Shown here piece after piece: positions 19,057-27,007 of a stretch of DNA of 64,000 bases. The DNA lies in contig CAVPJC010000004.1 of NCBI GenBank assembly GCA_963705155.1, forward strand, positions 62,001 through 126,000, written 5' to 3'. Each line of letters begins with the position of its first letter. Within the stretch, counting starts at the first letter, position 1. The translations under genes and the position numbers were made by a program. The stretch is from CAVPJC01 sp963705155. GTDB lineage: Bacteria; Chloroflexota; Anaerolineae; Anaerolineales; UBA4823. The notes under the pieces were generated by a model. That model had not been told where the DNA came from, searched no databases, and was given only the letters and a program-made list of their open reading frames with translations.

Positions 19057-20388
19057 ATGACCAAGATAGCCTTTATCGGGGCGGGCAGCCTGGGTTTCAC
19101 CTCAGAACTTGTCCGCGACATCCTGACTTTTCCACTCTTGCAGGATGCCACCATCAGCCTGATGGATATCAACCCTGAGCGCCTGGATTTTGCCAGAACT
19201 GCTGTGACAAAAATCATCACAGAGGGTGGGTATCCTGCCAGAGTCGAGGCGAGCCTGGATCGTGTGGAAACTCTGAAAGGGGCGGATGTGGTGCTTACAA
19301 CGATCCTTTCGGGCAGCACAGAAGTCTGGCGGCATGATATCGAGATTCCCAAAAAATACGGCGTGGATATCAATGTGGGGGACACGCGCGGCCCCAGCGG
19401 TATCTTTCGATTTTTACGCACGCTGCCGGCGATGATGGACATTGTGCGTGACATGGAAAAATATTGTCCCGGGGCAGTGCTGCTGAACTACACCAATCCA
19501 ATGGCTATGCTGTGCGGCGCGTTACAGCGCCAGACCTTTCTGCAGGTAACGGGACTGTGCCATTCCGTGCAGGGAACGGCAGAAATGCTGGCTGGCTGGA
19601 TTGGCGCGAGCGAAGACGAGGTAACCTATACCTGTGCGGGGATCAATCACATGGCATGGTACATCGATTTCAAAGTGAACGGTGAGGATGCGTATCCTTT
19701 GATCTACAAAGCCGTCACGCAGCGGCAAGAGGTCTACAATGAGGAGATCGTCCGGAATGAGATGTACCTGGCATTAGGTTATTACGTCACCGAGTCGAGC
19801 GGACATAATTCTGAATACAACTGGTGGTTTCGCAAACGCCCTGATCTGATCGAAAAATACTGCACGCATGGCACCGGTTGGAACCCCGGCGAGTATGCTT
19901 ATATCTTGAAGGAATATCAGAACGCTGAGAACACCTGGAAGGAGATGATTACAGAACGGCTGGCCCAACCGCTGACAAAAGAGGATTTGCAGCGCGGATC
20001 GGAGTATGCAGCCTGCATCATCAATGCTCTGAAGGGCGGGGATGCCTACAAATTTAACGGCAACGTACCCAACACCCACCTTGTGACCAACCTGCCGCAA
20101 GGAGCGTGCGTGGAAGTGCCGGTGCTGGTGGACAAGGCGGGTTTTCATCCGATCCATGTGGGTGCGCTGCCGCCGCAATGCGCTTTGATGACGGGTCTAT
20201 CTTCTGGGATTGAGGAACTGGCGATCACGGCATCATTGAGCGGCGATCCCACCATGGTTTACCGCGCTATCTGTCATGATCCGCTGACTGCCGCAGTGCT
20301 TTCGTTGGCGGAAATAAAGCAGATGACCAACGAGCTGTTCGACCAACACAAAGAATACCTGCCGCAATTCAGACATCACAAGGTTTAA
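19057..20388 (+). CDS. Family 4 glycosidase (alpha-galactosidase MelA-like)
   Basis: This 443-residue enzyme shows the NAD-dependent GH4 fold: KIAFIGAGSLGFT at the N-terminus, LLNYTNPMAMLCGAL, a metal-ligand Cys in VTGLCHSVQGT and a metal-ligand His in CAGINHMAWY. Those sequences resemble MelA alpha-galactosidases and alpha-glucuronidases more than the phospho-glucosidases. GH4 enzymes use NAD and Mn in a redox-assisted elimination. It would cleave the imported glycoside in the cytoplasm. Sugar specificity is inferred from the kinase and KbaZ neighbours. Confidence 0.92.
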   Translation: MTKIAFIGAGSLGFTSELVRDILTFPLLQDATISLMDINPERLDFARTAVTKIITEGGYPARVEASLDRVETLKGADVVLTTILSGSTEVWRHDIEIPKKYGVDINVGDTRGPSGIFRFLRTLPAMMDIVRDMEKYCPGAVLLNYTNPMAMLCGALQRQTFLQVTGLCHSVQGTAEMLAGWIGASEDEVTYTCAGINHMAWYIDFKVNGEDAYPLIYKAVTQRQEVYNEEIVRNEMYLALGYYVTESSGHNSEYNWWFRKRPDLIEKYCTHGTGWNPGEYAYILKEYQNAENTWKEMITERLAQPLTKEDLQRGSEYAACIINALKGGDAYKFNGNVPNTHLVTNLPQGACVEVPVLVDKAGFHPIHVGALPPQCALMTGLSSGIEELAITASLSGDPTMVYRAICHDPLTAAVLSLAEIKQMTNELFDQHKEYLPQFRHHKV

Positions 20389-20426
20389 GCAGGCATTTGA
20401 CTTCAAGAAAACCACCTAACCATAGC

Positions 20427-21341
20427 ATGAGGCGATACGATATTCTGGTTGCCGGTGAAATAAATCCAGACCTGATCCTTACAGGGGATGTTGTTCCTGT
20501 CTTTGGGCAGGTTGAAAAACTATTGGATCGTGCAGAGCTGAATATTGGTTCTTCCTCTGCCATTTTTGCCTGCGGGGCAGCCCGCCTGGGTCTGCGTGTG
20601 GCATTTGTTGGTGTTTGTGGAGCGGATGTGTTTGGCCAATACATGCTGGACCAACTGCAGGCCCGCCAGGTGGATGTAGCGCATGTGCTCCGGAGTGAAG
20701 AGGGGAACACCGGGGTAAGTGTTATTCTCAATCGCGGCAGCGACCGCGCCATTCTCACGTACCCCGGCCTGATGGCAGCTTTACGAGCGGAAGACGTGAA
20801 AGACGAACTGCTGCAGCAGACCCGCCATCTGCATGTTGCCAGCTACTTTTTACAAACCAGCCTGCGGCCGGGTCTGCCTGATCTATTCCGGCGGGCGCGC
20901 TCCCTGGGAGCGACCACCTCATTGGACACCAATTATGACCCATCCAGGCTCTGGGCCGGGGTAGATGATCTGTTCCCTTACGTGAACGTTTTTCTACCGA
21001 ATGAAACGGAAGCCGGCTGCATAACGGGCCTGGAAGATGTTGAGGCAGCCGTGGACAGGTTGACAGGGAAAGTGGATACGCTGGTGGTCAAGCTGGGCGC
21101 CCGGGGCGCAATGGCAGCCCGGGGTGGGGAGAAAGCCCGCGCCGAATCGCTCCCGGTGGCGGTGGTCGATACGGTCGGCGCAGGAGATAGCTTCGATGCC
21201 GGTTTTATCTATGCATATCTGAAAGGCTGGAAACTGGACCAATCGGTTCGCCTGGCGTGTGTTTGCGGAGCGCTTTCGACCCGGCAGGCGGGTGGTACGG
21301 CGGCCCAGCCGGTGCTGGAAGAAGCCGAAAAGTATCTGTAG
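20427..21341 (+). CDS. PfkB-family carbohydrate kinase
   Basis: About 304 residues with the ribokinase fold: DILVAGEINPDLIL at the start, a Gly-rich SSSAIFACGAARLGLRVAFVG, and the catalytic DTVGAGDSFDAGFIYAYLKG with the anion hole and base Asp. The frame also opens at TTG 20397 but ATG 20427 matches the family start better. No clear ribosome site is present, so coupling to upstream translation is likely. With the KbaZ protein next door, tagatose-6-P kinase or a hexose kinase role fits. Confidence 0.9.
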   Translation: MRRYDILVAGEINPDLILTGDVVPVFGQVEKLLDRAELNIGSSSAIFACGAARLGLRVAFVGVCGADVFGQYMLDQLQARQVDVAHVLRSEEGNTGVSVILNRGSDRAILTYPGLMAALRAEDVKDELLQQTRHLHVASYFLQTSLRPGLPDLFRRARSLGATTSLDTNYDPSRLWAGVDDLFPYVNVFLPNETEAGCITGLEDVEAAVDRLTGKVDTLVVKLGARGAMAARGGEKARAESLPVAVVDTVGAGDSFDAGFIYAYLKGWKLDQSVRLACVCGALSTRQAGGTAAQPVLEEAEKYL

Positions 21342-21361
21342 CATCGATTTAACAGGGTGTT

Positions 21362-22642
21362 TTGTTGCAGAATACAAATCTTATCGATCCGGTCATCTCA
21401 TCCCATAAGAAGGGGCAGGCGGTTGGCATCCCTGCCTTGTGCTCTGCGCACCGCATAGTGTTGCAGGCTGCGTTCAGATGCGCTCCACCAGGCGCTCCGG
21501 TATTATTGGAAACAACCTGTAATCAGGTCAACCAGTACGGGGGCTACACCGGTATGACCCCGGAAAGGTTCGTAAATTTTATTGGCGAGCTGGCGAGAGA
21601 GGAAGGCTTTTCTCAGGAGCGCATCCTCCTGAGCGGTGACCACCTCGGACCGCTTGTGTGGGTGGGACAACCTGCCGGAGCGGCGATGGAGAAGGCCAAG
21701 ACCATGGTGAGGGATTATGTGCTCGCCGGGTATACGAAAATCCACCTGGATACTTCCATGCCCTGCGCGGACGATGCCAACCTCAGTGTGGAAACCATCG
21801 CCCGGCGGTCCGCCGAACTGGCGGCAATTGCAGAGAGCGCGGCAAGAAATCGCCAGGCATTGCGTTACGTCATTGGGACGGAGGTTCCAGCTGCGGGAGG
21901 AGCATCGACAGAAGATGAAGGGCAGCTGCGCATCACCACGCCTGAATCGGCAGCCCAAACGATTGAAGTGTCCCGGCAGGCTTTTTACCAGGCCGGGCTT
22001 GAAGCAGCCTGGGACAGGGTGATTGCCGTCGTCGTCCAGCCGGGCGTGGAGTTTGGCGTCCAGGATGTACAGCCTTACCGGCCTGCCGCTGCCCGGGAGC
22101 TGGCCCAATTTATTGAAACCATCCCCGTCATGGTTTACGAGGCGCACTCCACCGATCATCAAACCAGGTTTGCGCTGCACGCCCTGGTTGAAGACCATTT
22201 CGCCATCTTGAAGGTAGGCCCGGCGTTGACCTTCGCTTTCCGTGAGGCAGTTTTCGCTCTGGCCTTTATGGAAGCCGAACTGTTTGCCCGATCTGAACAG
22301 TCTCAAATCCGCGAAGTGCTGGATGAGGCAATGTTAGCCAATCCCCTGCACTGGCAGAAGCACTACACCGGCACAGAACAGGAATTGAAATTCGCCCGCC
22401 AGTACAGCTTGAGCGATCGCATCCGTTATTACTGGCCGGTTCCTGGTGTTCAGGCGGCATTGAACCGGTTACTGGAGAACTTAAGCAAAAAGCCTCTGCC
22501 GCTTTCCCTGATCAGCCAGGCCGCGCCCCTGGCATATCAAAAAATCCGAGACGGTGAGGCGGAAAATTCTCCCCGGTCAATCCTGAATCTCAATATCCAG
22601 ACCGTACTGGAAAGTTACCAGGCAGCCTGTGGTCAGATATAG
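21362..22642 (+). CDS. Tagatose-1,6-bisphosphate aldolase subunit KbaZ/GatZ-like protein
   Basis: The 426-residue protein matches KbaZ/GatZ in layout: HKKGQAVGIPALCSAHRIVLQAA, LLETTCNQVNQYGGYTGMTP, SGDHLGPLVW, IHLDTSMPCADD, VIGTEVPAAGG, YEAHSTDHQT and HALVEDHFAILKVGPALTFAFREA. In E. coli GatZ/KbaZ is needed for full activity of the class II aldolase GatY/KbaY; it is a TIM-barrel protein of its own. No GatY/KbaY gene is in the window. It starts at TTG 21362 and ends the operon. It supports a galactose/galactosamine-to-tagatose pathway. Confidence 0.92.
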   Translation: MLQNTNLIDPVISSHKKGQAVGIPALCSAHRIVLQAAFRCAPPGAPVLLETTCNQVNQYGGYTGMTPERFVNFIGELAREEGFSQERILLSGDHLGPLVWVGQPAGAAMEKAKTMVRDYVLAGYTKIHLDTSMPCADDANLSVETIARRSAELAAIAESAARNRQALRYVIGTEVPAAGGASTEDEGQLRITTPESAAQTIEVSRQAFYQAGLEAAWDRVIAVVVQPGVEFGVQDVQPYRPAAARELAQFIETIPVMVYEAHSTDHQTRFALHALVEDHFAILKVGPALTFAFREAVFALAFMEAELFARSEQSQIREVLDEAMLANPLHWQKHYTGTEQELKFARQYSLSDRIRYYWPVPGVQAALNRLLENLSKKPLPLSLISQAAPLAYQKIRDGEAENSPRSILNLNIQTVLESYQAACGQI

Positions 22643-22688
22643 AACCGGGCGGCAGTGAGCCGCGAGGGAAAGTTGAGTGTGCAGGCGC

Positions 22689-23999
22689 TCAGGGCGTATT
22701 GAGAATGCTGGGCAGGTACAGGCGTTGATCGCCGGTGAAGGGGATGAATTCGTATGCGCCGATATCGTGCGCCGATCCGGCAGGCCTGGGGTTGCCATCC
22801 AGGTCTTCGGTCACGAGATCCAGGAGCAGTCCGTGGTCAATCGCCGGGCTGGTGGTTTTGAGATGGTAGTCGGCGGTAGGCGGATTTACGAACAACTGCG
22901 CGGGGGCGGCGATCAGCGAGTGGGTATCGTAGCCCAGCGCCTGCCATTGAGCCAGTGTGATACGGGTATCGCCGCCATCGGTGCTGAATTGATCGATGAC
23001 GATGTTGTATTCGCTTTCAAAACCGGGGTCGATGGGTGTTTCAACGGATATGCCGCCGCGCCAGTTATGCGCCGAGTACACGATGTTGTTAAATAATTTG
23101 TTCCGGGTGTCTGGGATATTGAGACCCCAGCGCCCATCGGCTGGCATCAGGATGGTATTGTTTAACACCTGGTTGTTTTGCGAATCGCTGCCTCCATCAA
23201 TGTGGTAGAGGGAGATGCCGCTGGCATGGTTATTATACAGAAGGTTGTTGCGGATGATGGTATCCGTCACACCATCCATATTGAGACCTGATCCGCCCCC
23301 GGCGCCATTTTCGTAAACGGTGTTCTTCTCCACCAGGCCGTGAGAGATAACGCCATCGCCACCCATGCTGGCATCGCCATTCATGTGCAGCCCACAAGCG
23401 TGGTTATGGTGCAGCCGGTTGCGGCGGATGGTGGGGTAATCGCTGGAGTTGCTGATATAAATGCCATGCTCCAGACCAGCACCATAGGATTCGCTGTCTT
23501 CCACCAACGTGTAGTCGCTGAAATCGGTAAACACCCCCCAGCGCCCGTTATTGGCAAAGGTGCTGTTGCGCACGGTCACATGGTGTGACAAAGAAATTCG
23601 CAAACCGGCCCTTTCGGCGTGCTGGATGGTCAGACCATCCAACGTGACATAATCGGCGTTTTCGATGAAGAAGGCATCGCGTTCTGCGCCGCTGCCCTCA
23701 ATGACAACACCCGGCCCGCTGGCGATAAACTGAACCGGTTCAGCCTCCGTTCCACTTACATTCACATAGATCCCACCGCTGTACACCCCTGGGTGGATCA
23801 TCAGTGTATCGCCTGCGGATAATTGGGCGGCGGCAAAACGGATGCTGCCCCATGGCTTGAGAAGGCTGCCATCGCCGGTACTATCCGAGCCGCCAGGATC
23901 AACGTGATACGTGGCTTCCAGGGGTGAAAGAGTGAATGCAAGGGTCGATAGAACCAGGATGAAAATGACAATTCGTGACTTTTTCACAGGCATGATCAT
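22689..23999 (-). CDS. Secreted right-handed beta-helix repeat protein
   Basis: A 436-residue protein, starting at ATG 23999 (or ATG 23993), with a basic start and a hydrophobic signal segment (IVIFILVLSTLAFTL). The N-terminus YHVDPGGSDSTGDGSLLKPWGSI is the DUF1565-like entry to a parallel beta-helix. Many PbH1-type turns follow: VTLDGLTIQHAERAGLRIS, VTVRNSTFANNGRWGVF, YPTIRRNRLHHNHACGL, TIIRNNLLYNNHASGI, NNQVLNNTIL. The C-terminal DIGAYEF motif is the common ending of such proteins. It is probably an extracellular polysaccharide-binding or -cleaving protein; no pectate-lyase catalytic set can be assigned. It is convergent with the KbaZ gene and divergent from the carbamate-kinase-like gene. 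Confidence 0.85.
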   Translation of the reverse strand: MIMPVKKSRIVIFILVLSTLAFTLSPLEATYHVDPGGSDSTGDGSLLKPWGSIRFAAAQLSAGDTLMIHPGVYSGGIYVNVSGTEAEPVQFIASGPGVVIEGSGAERDAFFIENADYVTLDGLTIQHAERAGLRISLSHHVTVRNSTFANNGRWGVFTDFSDYTLVEDSESYGAGLEHGIYISNSSDYPTIRRNRLHHNHACGLHMNGDASMGGDGVISHGLVEKNTVYENGAGGGSGLNMDGVTDTIIRNNLLYNNHASGISLYHIDGGSDSQNNQVLNNTILMPADGRWGLNIPDTRNKLFNNIVYSAHNWRGGISVETPIDPGFESEYNIVIDQFSTDGGDTRITLAQWQALGYDTHSLIAAPAQLFVNPPTADYHLKTTSPAIDHGLLLDLVTEDLDGNPRPAGSAHDIGAYEFIPFTGDQRLYLPSILNTP

Positions 24000-24186
24000 T
24001 TGAGTGAGTGAGGTTGGTGTGATGATACTATTTCATTATAAGAGGGGCTGGTTTACCGGAACAATCCCCCAGAGGTGTGAATAATCTGAACTTAACATTC
24101 GGATTGTGCGACAAAAGGGTAAAATAGGGGAGGAAAGTGAAATGTTTTTTTATGCGGTGAACAGGCAGGCGTGAGGAGGGAAGGGT

Positions 24187-25155
24187 ATGAACGATACCGT
24201 TGTAGTTGTTGTCAACGGCGAAGTGCTGGCAAATGGTCATGGCTCGACGATCGCCGACCAGCGGCAAAACGCTAAAGATTTGGCCGAAAATTTGTTACCC
24301 ATGTTTCAAAGCCGTCTGAAGGTGATGGTGATGCATGGGAACAAGCCCCAGGTGGGTTTTGTTCTTTTTCGGTCTGAGCTAGCCAGCCACGTCTTGCACG
24401 CCATTCCATTGGATGTATGCGGCGCCGACACACAGGGGGCAACGGGGTATATGCTCTCCCAGGCTTTTTTGAATGTGCTGTCAAAACGCCACATCCAGCG
24501 GCATGTGGTTTGTATCTTAACTCAAGCCCTGGTGGATAACAGCCTGCCGTCAGAAAGCGTTCCGCTAACGGCGATCGGTCCATGGTTTGATCGCGATAAG
24601 GCAGACCAGTATCGCCAGACGCGTGGCTGGAATATGATTGAAGACCCGGGACGGGGCTACCGCAGAGCGGTTCCATCGTACCCGATCAAAGAAATTATGG
24701 AAATAGATAGTATTCAACGATCGGTGGAAGATGGCGATGTGGTGATTGCCGGCGGCGGCGGCGGTATCCCGGTGACCCGTGATGAGAACGGGGAATACCG
24801 TGGAATTGAGGCAGTCATCGAGACCGAACAGCTGGCCTGCCTGGTAGCCCAGCAGCTCAAAGCGAAAGTTCTGCTGTCGGTGATTGAAAGCGACAGCAAA
24901 TTTATCCTTGCAGGTCTCAGCACCGAACGACGCTCACGACTTTCGAAAGAAGATGTGGACGAAATTCTAGGGCGGGATGCCATCCGGTCCAAATCTGTCC
25001 AACGCATCCTCAGAGCCGCAGCCAGATTCCTTGCGTCGGGCGGCGAACAGGTGATTATCACCACGCTTCGAAAGCTGCCGGAAACACTGCAGAAACAAAG
25101 TGGATTGTGGATAGGCCCGCAAGAGACCAGCGTTGAATTTTTCACAGACGGATAA
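24187..25155 (+). CDS. Carbamate-kinase-like protein with altered active site
   Basis: At 322 residues it aligns along its length with the canonical carbamate kinase at 39250; both share IPLDVCGADTQGATGYML almost exactly. Yet key positions differ. The nucleotide/carbamate loop AIGGNSL becomes VVNGEVL, GHGNGPQVG becomes MHGNKPQVG, TKPIGTF becomes LTAIGPW, and VIDKDYASS becomes VIETEQLAC (K216-D217 of the canonical copy replaced by T213-E214). The late KGSMAPKI segment loses its lysines in my alignment. Catalysis is therefore unlikely and ligand sensing is more plausible. It starts after GAGGAGGGAAGG and leads a tight operon with a kinase-like and a regulator gene. Confidence 0.85.
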   Translation: MNDTVVVVVNGEVLANGHGSTIADQRQNAKDLAENLLPMFQSRLKVMVMHGNKPQVGFVLFRSELASHVLHAIPLDVCGADTQGATGYMLSQAFLNVLSKRHIQRHVVCILTQALVDNSLPSESVPLTAIGPWFDRDKADQYRQTRGWNMIEDPGRGYRRAVPSYPIKEIMEIDSIQRSVEDGDVVIAGGGGGIPVTRDENGEYRGIEAVIETEQLACLVAQQLKAKVLLSVIESDSKFILAGLSTERRSRLSKEDVDEILGRDAIRSKSVQRILRAAARFLASGGEQVIITTLRKLPETLQKQSGLWIGPQETSVEFFTDG

Positions 25156-25166
25156 AGGATCTTAAT

Positions 25167-25961
25167 ATGTCATCAGACCACCCCGGCGAAAAGCCGGCGA
25201 CTTATGAAGATCTGCTACAAGAAAATTCCGCCCTCCGGAAAGATCTTGAACTCGCTCAGATAAGCCGGGAATATTTCTGGAATCTTTTTGTTGAGGCCAG
25301 CCGGCGATTGCAAGTCTCTTCGGCTTCGATCAAGGCGGCTGTTTCCAGCTTGTTGAACTACGAAATTTTCTGGGATCCCGCCAACCAGCATGAATTTCTA
25401 AAAACGATCAACTCAAGCGTCGATAAAGTTGGACGCCTGATTTCCCTGTTCAACCTGGCATTTCGGGCTGAGGCCGGCAGCCTGGCGATAAAACCGGAGC
25501 CGCAATCTTTACAGGAAATTCTGGCGGTAGTTCAGGCGAATGCCGTAACCCGATTCCCCAAGCTACAAACGAAATTCATTCTTCCCAAAGAAGGCAAGCC
25601 AGTAATGGTCGATTATGAATATCTGATCATTGCTTTTAGTTTCCTGTTCGATTTGTTCGGAGCTGGAGACAAAACCGACAAGATCAAGGTGGCTGCGGTT
25701 GAGAACCAGAAAGATTGGCGCCTGGATATTGCAGGCCTGGATCCAGGAATTGTCGATCTGTTTCAGACGATGCATTCATGCAGAGCAGATGTCGCAGCGG
25801 TGGCAAAGTATGCGCATTTGCCAGAGCATGTCCTTGGATTACATGTGGCCTGTCAAATCTTTAATTTGCAGGCAATCACGATGGAGATAGCGGCTAACAC
25901 TGCCGGAGATCCAATCCTTCGCCTGGTAGTACCTGCATTTGTGAACAGCGCTGTGGAGTAA
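25167..25961 (+). CDS. KdpD-like soluble histidine-kinase remnant without the phospho-His
   Basis: 264 residues, no membrane segment. A short coiled start (LLQENSALRKDLELAQ) leads into a HisKA-like helix pair that resembles KdpD: ASIKAAVSSLLNYEIFWD then FLKTINSSVDKVGRLISLFN and EAGSLAIKPEP. The KdpD H-box SHDLRTPL is here SRRLQVSS: the phospho-His is Arg 46 and the Pro is gone. The ATPase lobe keeps a fold outline (LGLHVACQIFNL) but lacks a readable N-box Asn and the DxGxG loop. It is thus probably a pseudokinase or interaction module. The stop overlaps the regulator start by one base (TAATG), implying coupled synthesis. Confidence 0.75.
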   Translation: MSSDHPGEKPATYEDLLQENSALRKDLELAQISREYFWNLFVEASRRLQVSSASIKAAVSSLLNYEIFWDPANQHEFLKTINSSVDKVGRLISLFNLAFRAEAGSLAIKPEPQSLQEILAVVQANAVTRFPKLQTKFILPKEGKPVMVDYEYLIIAFSFLFDLFGAGDKTDKIKVAAVENQKDWRLDIAGLDPGIVDLFQTMHSCRADVAAVAKYAHLPEHVLGLHVACQIFNLQAITMEIAANTAGDPILRLVVPAFVNSAVE

Positions 25962-26671
25962 TGAGTACACCGACGATCCTGCTCATAGGAGATGAACCGA
26001 ACATATTGCGCACCTTGCGGCGCAATCTGATCGGCCGCGGCTATGAGGTCTTACTCGCTTTGGACGACCTGGAGGCCTATGATCTGGCTGCCCGTGAAAC
26101 GCCAGATTTGTTTATCCTCAATCTCGATTTCACCATCGTCAAGGCCGATGGCCTGAGGATTTGCGCCCGGCTGCGAGAAATGAGCCAGTCCCCGATCATC
26201 GTGCTTTCTGCCATCGGGTCTGAAAGCACCAAGATCCAGGCCCTTGATCTGGGAGCAGACGATTACCTGGTCATGCCATTCGGCATGGAAGAGTTCCTGG
26301 CGCGTGTGCGTGTGGTGCTGCGGCGTTGGTCGGCGTATAAAACGGGTCCGCTGACACAGTCTCACCTGATCCTGGTGGGAGATTTACTGATCAATACCGA
26401 TGCGAGGCAAGTCACGTCGCGGGGCAAGCTCGTTCACCTGACGCCCACAGAATACGATATTTTGCATTACCTTGTTCAGCGATTGGGCAAAGTGGTACGT
26501 CACCGCGAGCTGTTGAAAGCGGTGTGGGGGGATGTTTACGGTGATGAACGTGAATACCTGAGGGTTTTTATTTCGCAGCTGCGTCGAAAAATTGAAGACG
26601 ACCCCTTGCGGCCCATCTATATCCTGACAGAGCCGGGTGTCGGGTATCGTTTTAATTCCGATTTGATTTGA
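25961..26671 (+). CDS. KdpE/OmpR-type response regulator with degenerate receiver
   Basis: 236 residues. The C-terminal winged helix is intact and KdpE-like (HLTPTEYDILHYLVQRLGK, REYLRVFISQLRRKIE, GVGYRFNSD). The receiver keeps its fold (LSAIGSESTKIQALDLGADDYL) but the phosphoacceptor Asp of the usual LDL motif is Asn 54 (ILNLDF), the conserved Lys of KPF is Met 105 (VMPFG), and one residue of the acidic pair is Gly 10 (IGDEP). Phosphorylation at the normal site is therefore not expected. It should bind 11-bp direct repeats, and such repeats lie 100 bp downstream and at 38100. Atypical receivers of this kind usually respond to ligand or partner protein. Confidence 0.9.
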   Translation: MSTPTILLIGDEPNILRTLRRNLIGRGYEVLLALDDLEAYDLAARETPDLFILNLDFTIVKADGLRICARLREMSQSPIIVLSAIGSESTKIQALDLGADDYLVMPFGMEEFLARVRVVLRRWSAYKTGPLTQSHLILVGDLLINTDARQVTSRGKLVHLTPTEYDILHYLVQRLGKVVRHRELLKAVWGDVYGDEREYLRVFISQLRRKIEDDPLRPIYILTEPGVGYRFNSDLI

Positions 26672-26773
26672 TCTTGTAAATACGCGCAATTCGGGGGAAT
26701 TCGGTGGTATACAACAGGCAGGTGTTGCCGAAATCAGCAGTTGTGTAGGCGCTAAATATAACAAAAATATGTT

Positions 26774-26831
26774 TTCTTAACGGATTCCTTATGACTTCCT
26801 TATTCGATCCTGATGGTTTATTTGCTAAATT
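26774..26831 (+). promoter_or_regulatory. Triple 11-bp direct repeat (OmpR-type operator) and -10 of the transporter operon
   Basis: TTCTTAA (26774), TTCCTTA (26785) and TTCCTTA (26796) recur at exactly 11-bp steps, with an ATTCGATC extension. A candidate -10 TAAATT lies at 26826-26831, 30 bp from the start of the third repeat; no good -35 is present, so activator dependence is likely. The same arrangement occurs at 38100-38156. The nearest DNA-binding gene is the KdpE-like regulator that ends at 26671. Confidence 0.7.
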
Positions 26832-26923
26832 AAACATGCTGGGTTTTTGTTAACTCGGCTTGTGAATGATTTCACCCGGTTTGCTTCGATCATTTACACA
26901 ACCCATCGCTGAAGAGGAGGTTT

Positions 26924-27007
26924 ATGGAAAGTAAGATTACACTGCTGCGACTCTCGCCCCATGTACGTAAAACTTTCATGAAAAGAGAAGAAGGAGATCG
27001 AATATGA
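26924..27007 (+). CDS. Short leader ORF coupled to the binding-protein gene
   Basis: A 27-codon frame begins at ATG 26924, 3 bases after a very strong GAGGAGG, encodes MESKITLLRLSPHVRKTF and a further 9 residues, and ends at TGA 27005-27007. Its stop overlaps the start of the binding-protein gene (ATGA), and the ribosome site of that gene (GAAGGAG) lies within it. The peptide is basic and has no recognised domain. It may serve only to drive translation of the downstream gene by coupling, or act as a leader peptide. Confidence 0.5.
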   Translation: MESKITLLRLSPHVRKTFMKREEGDRI

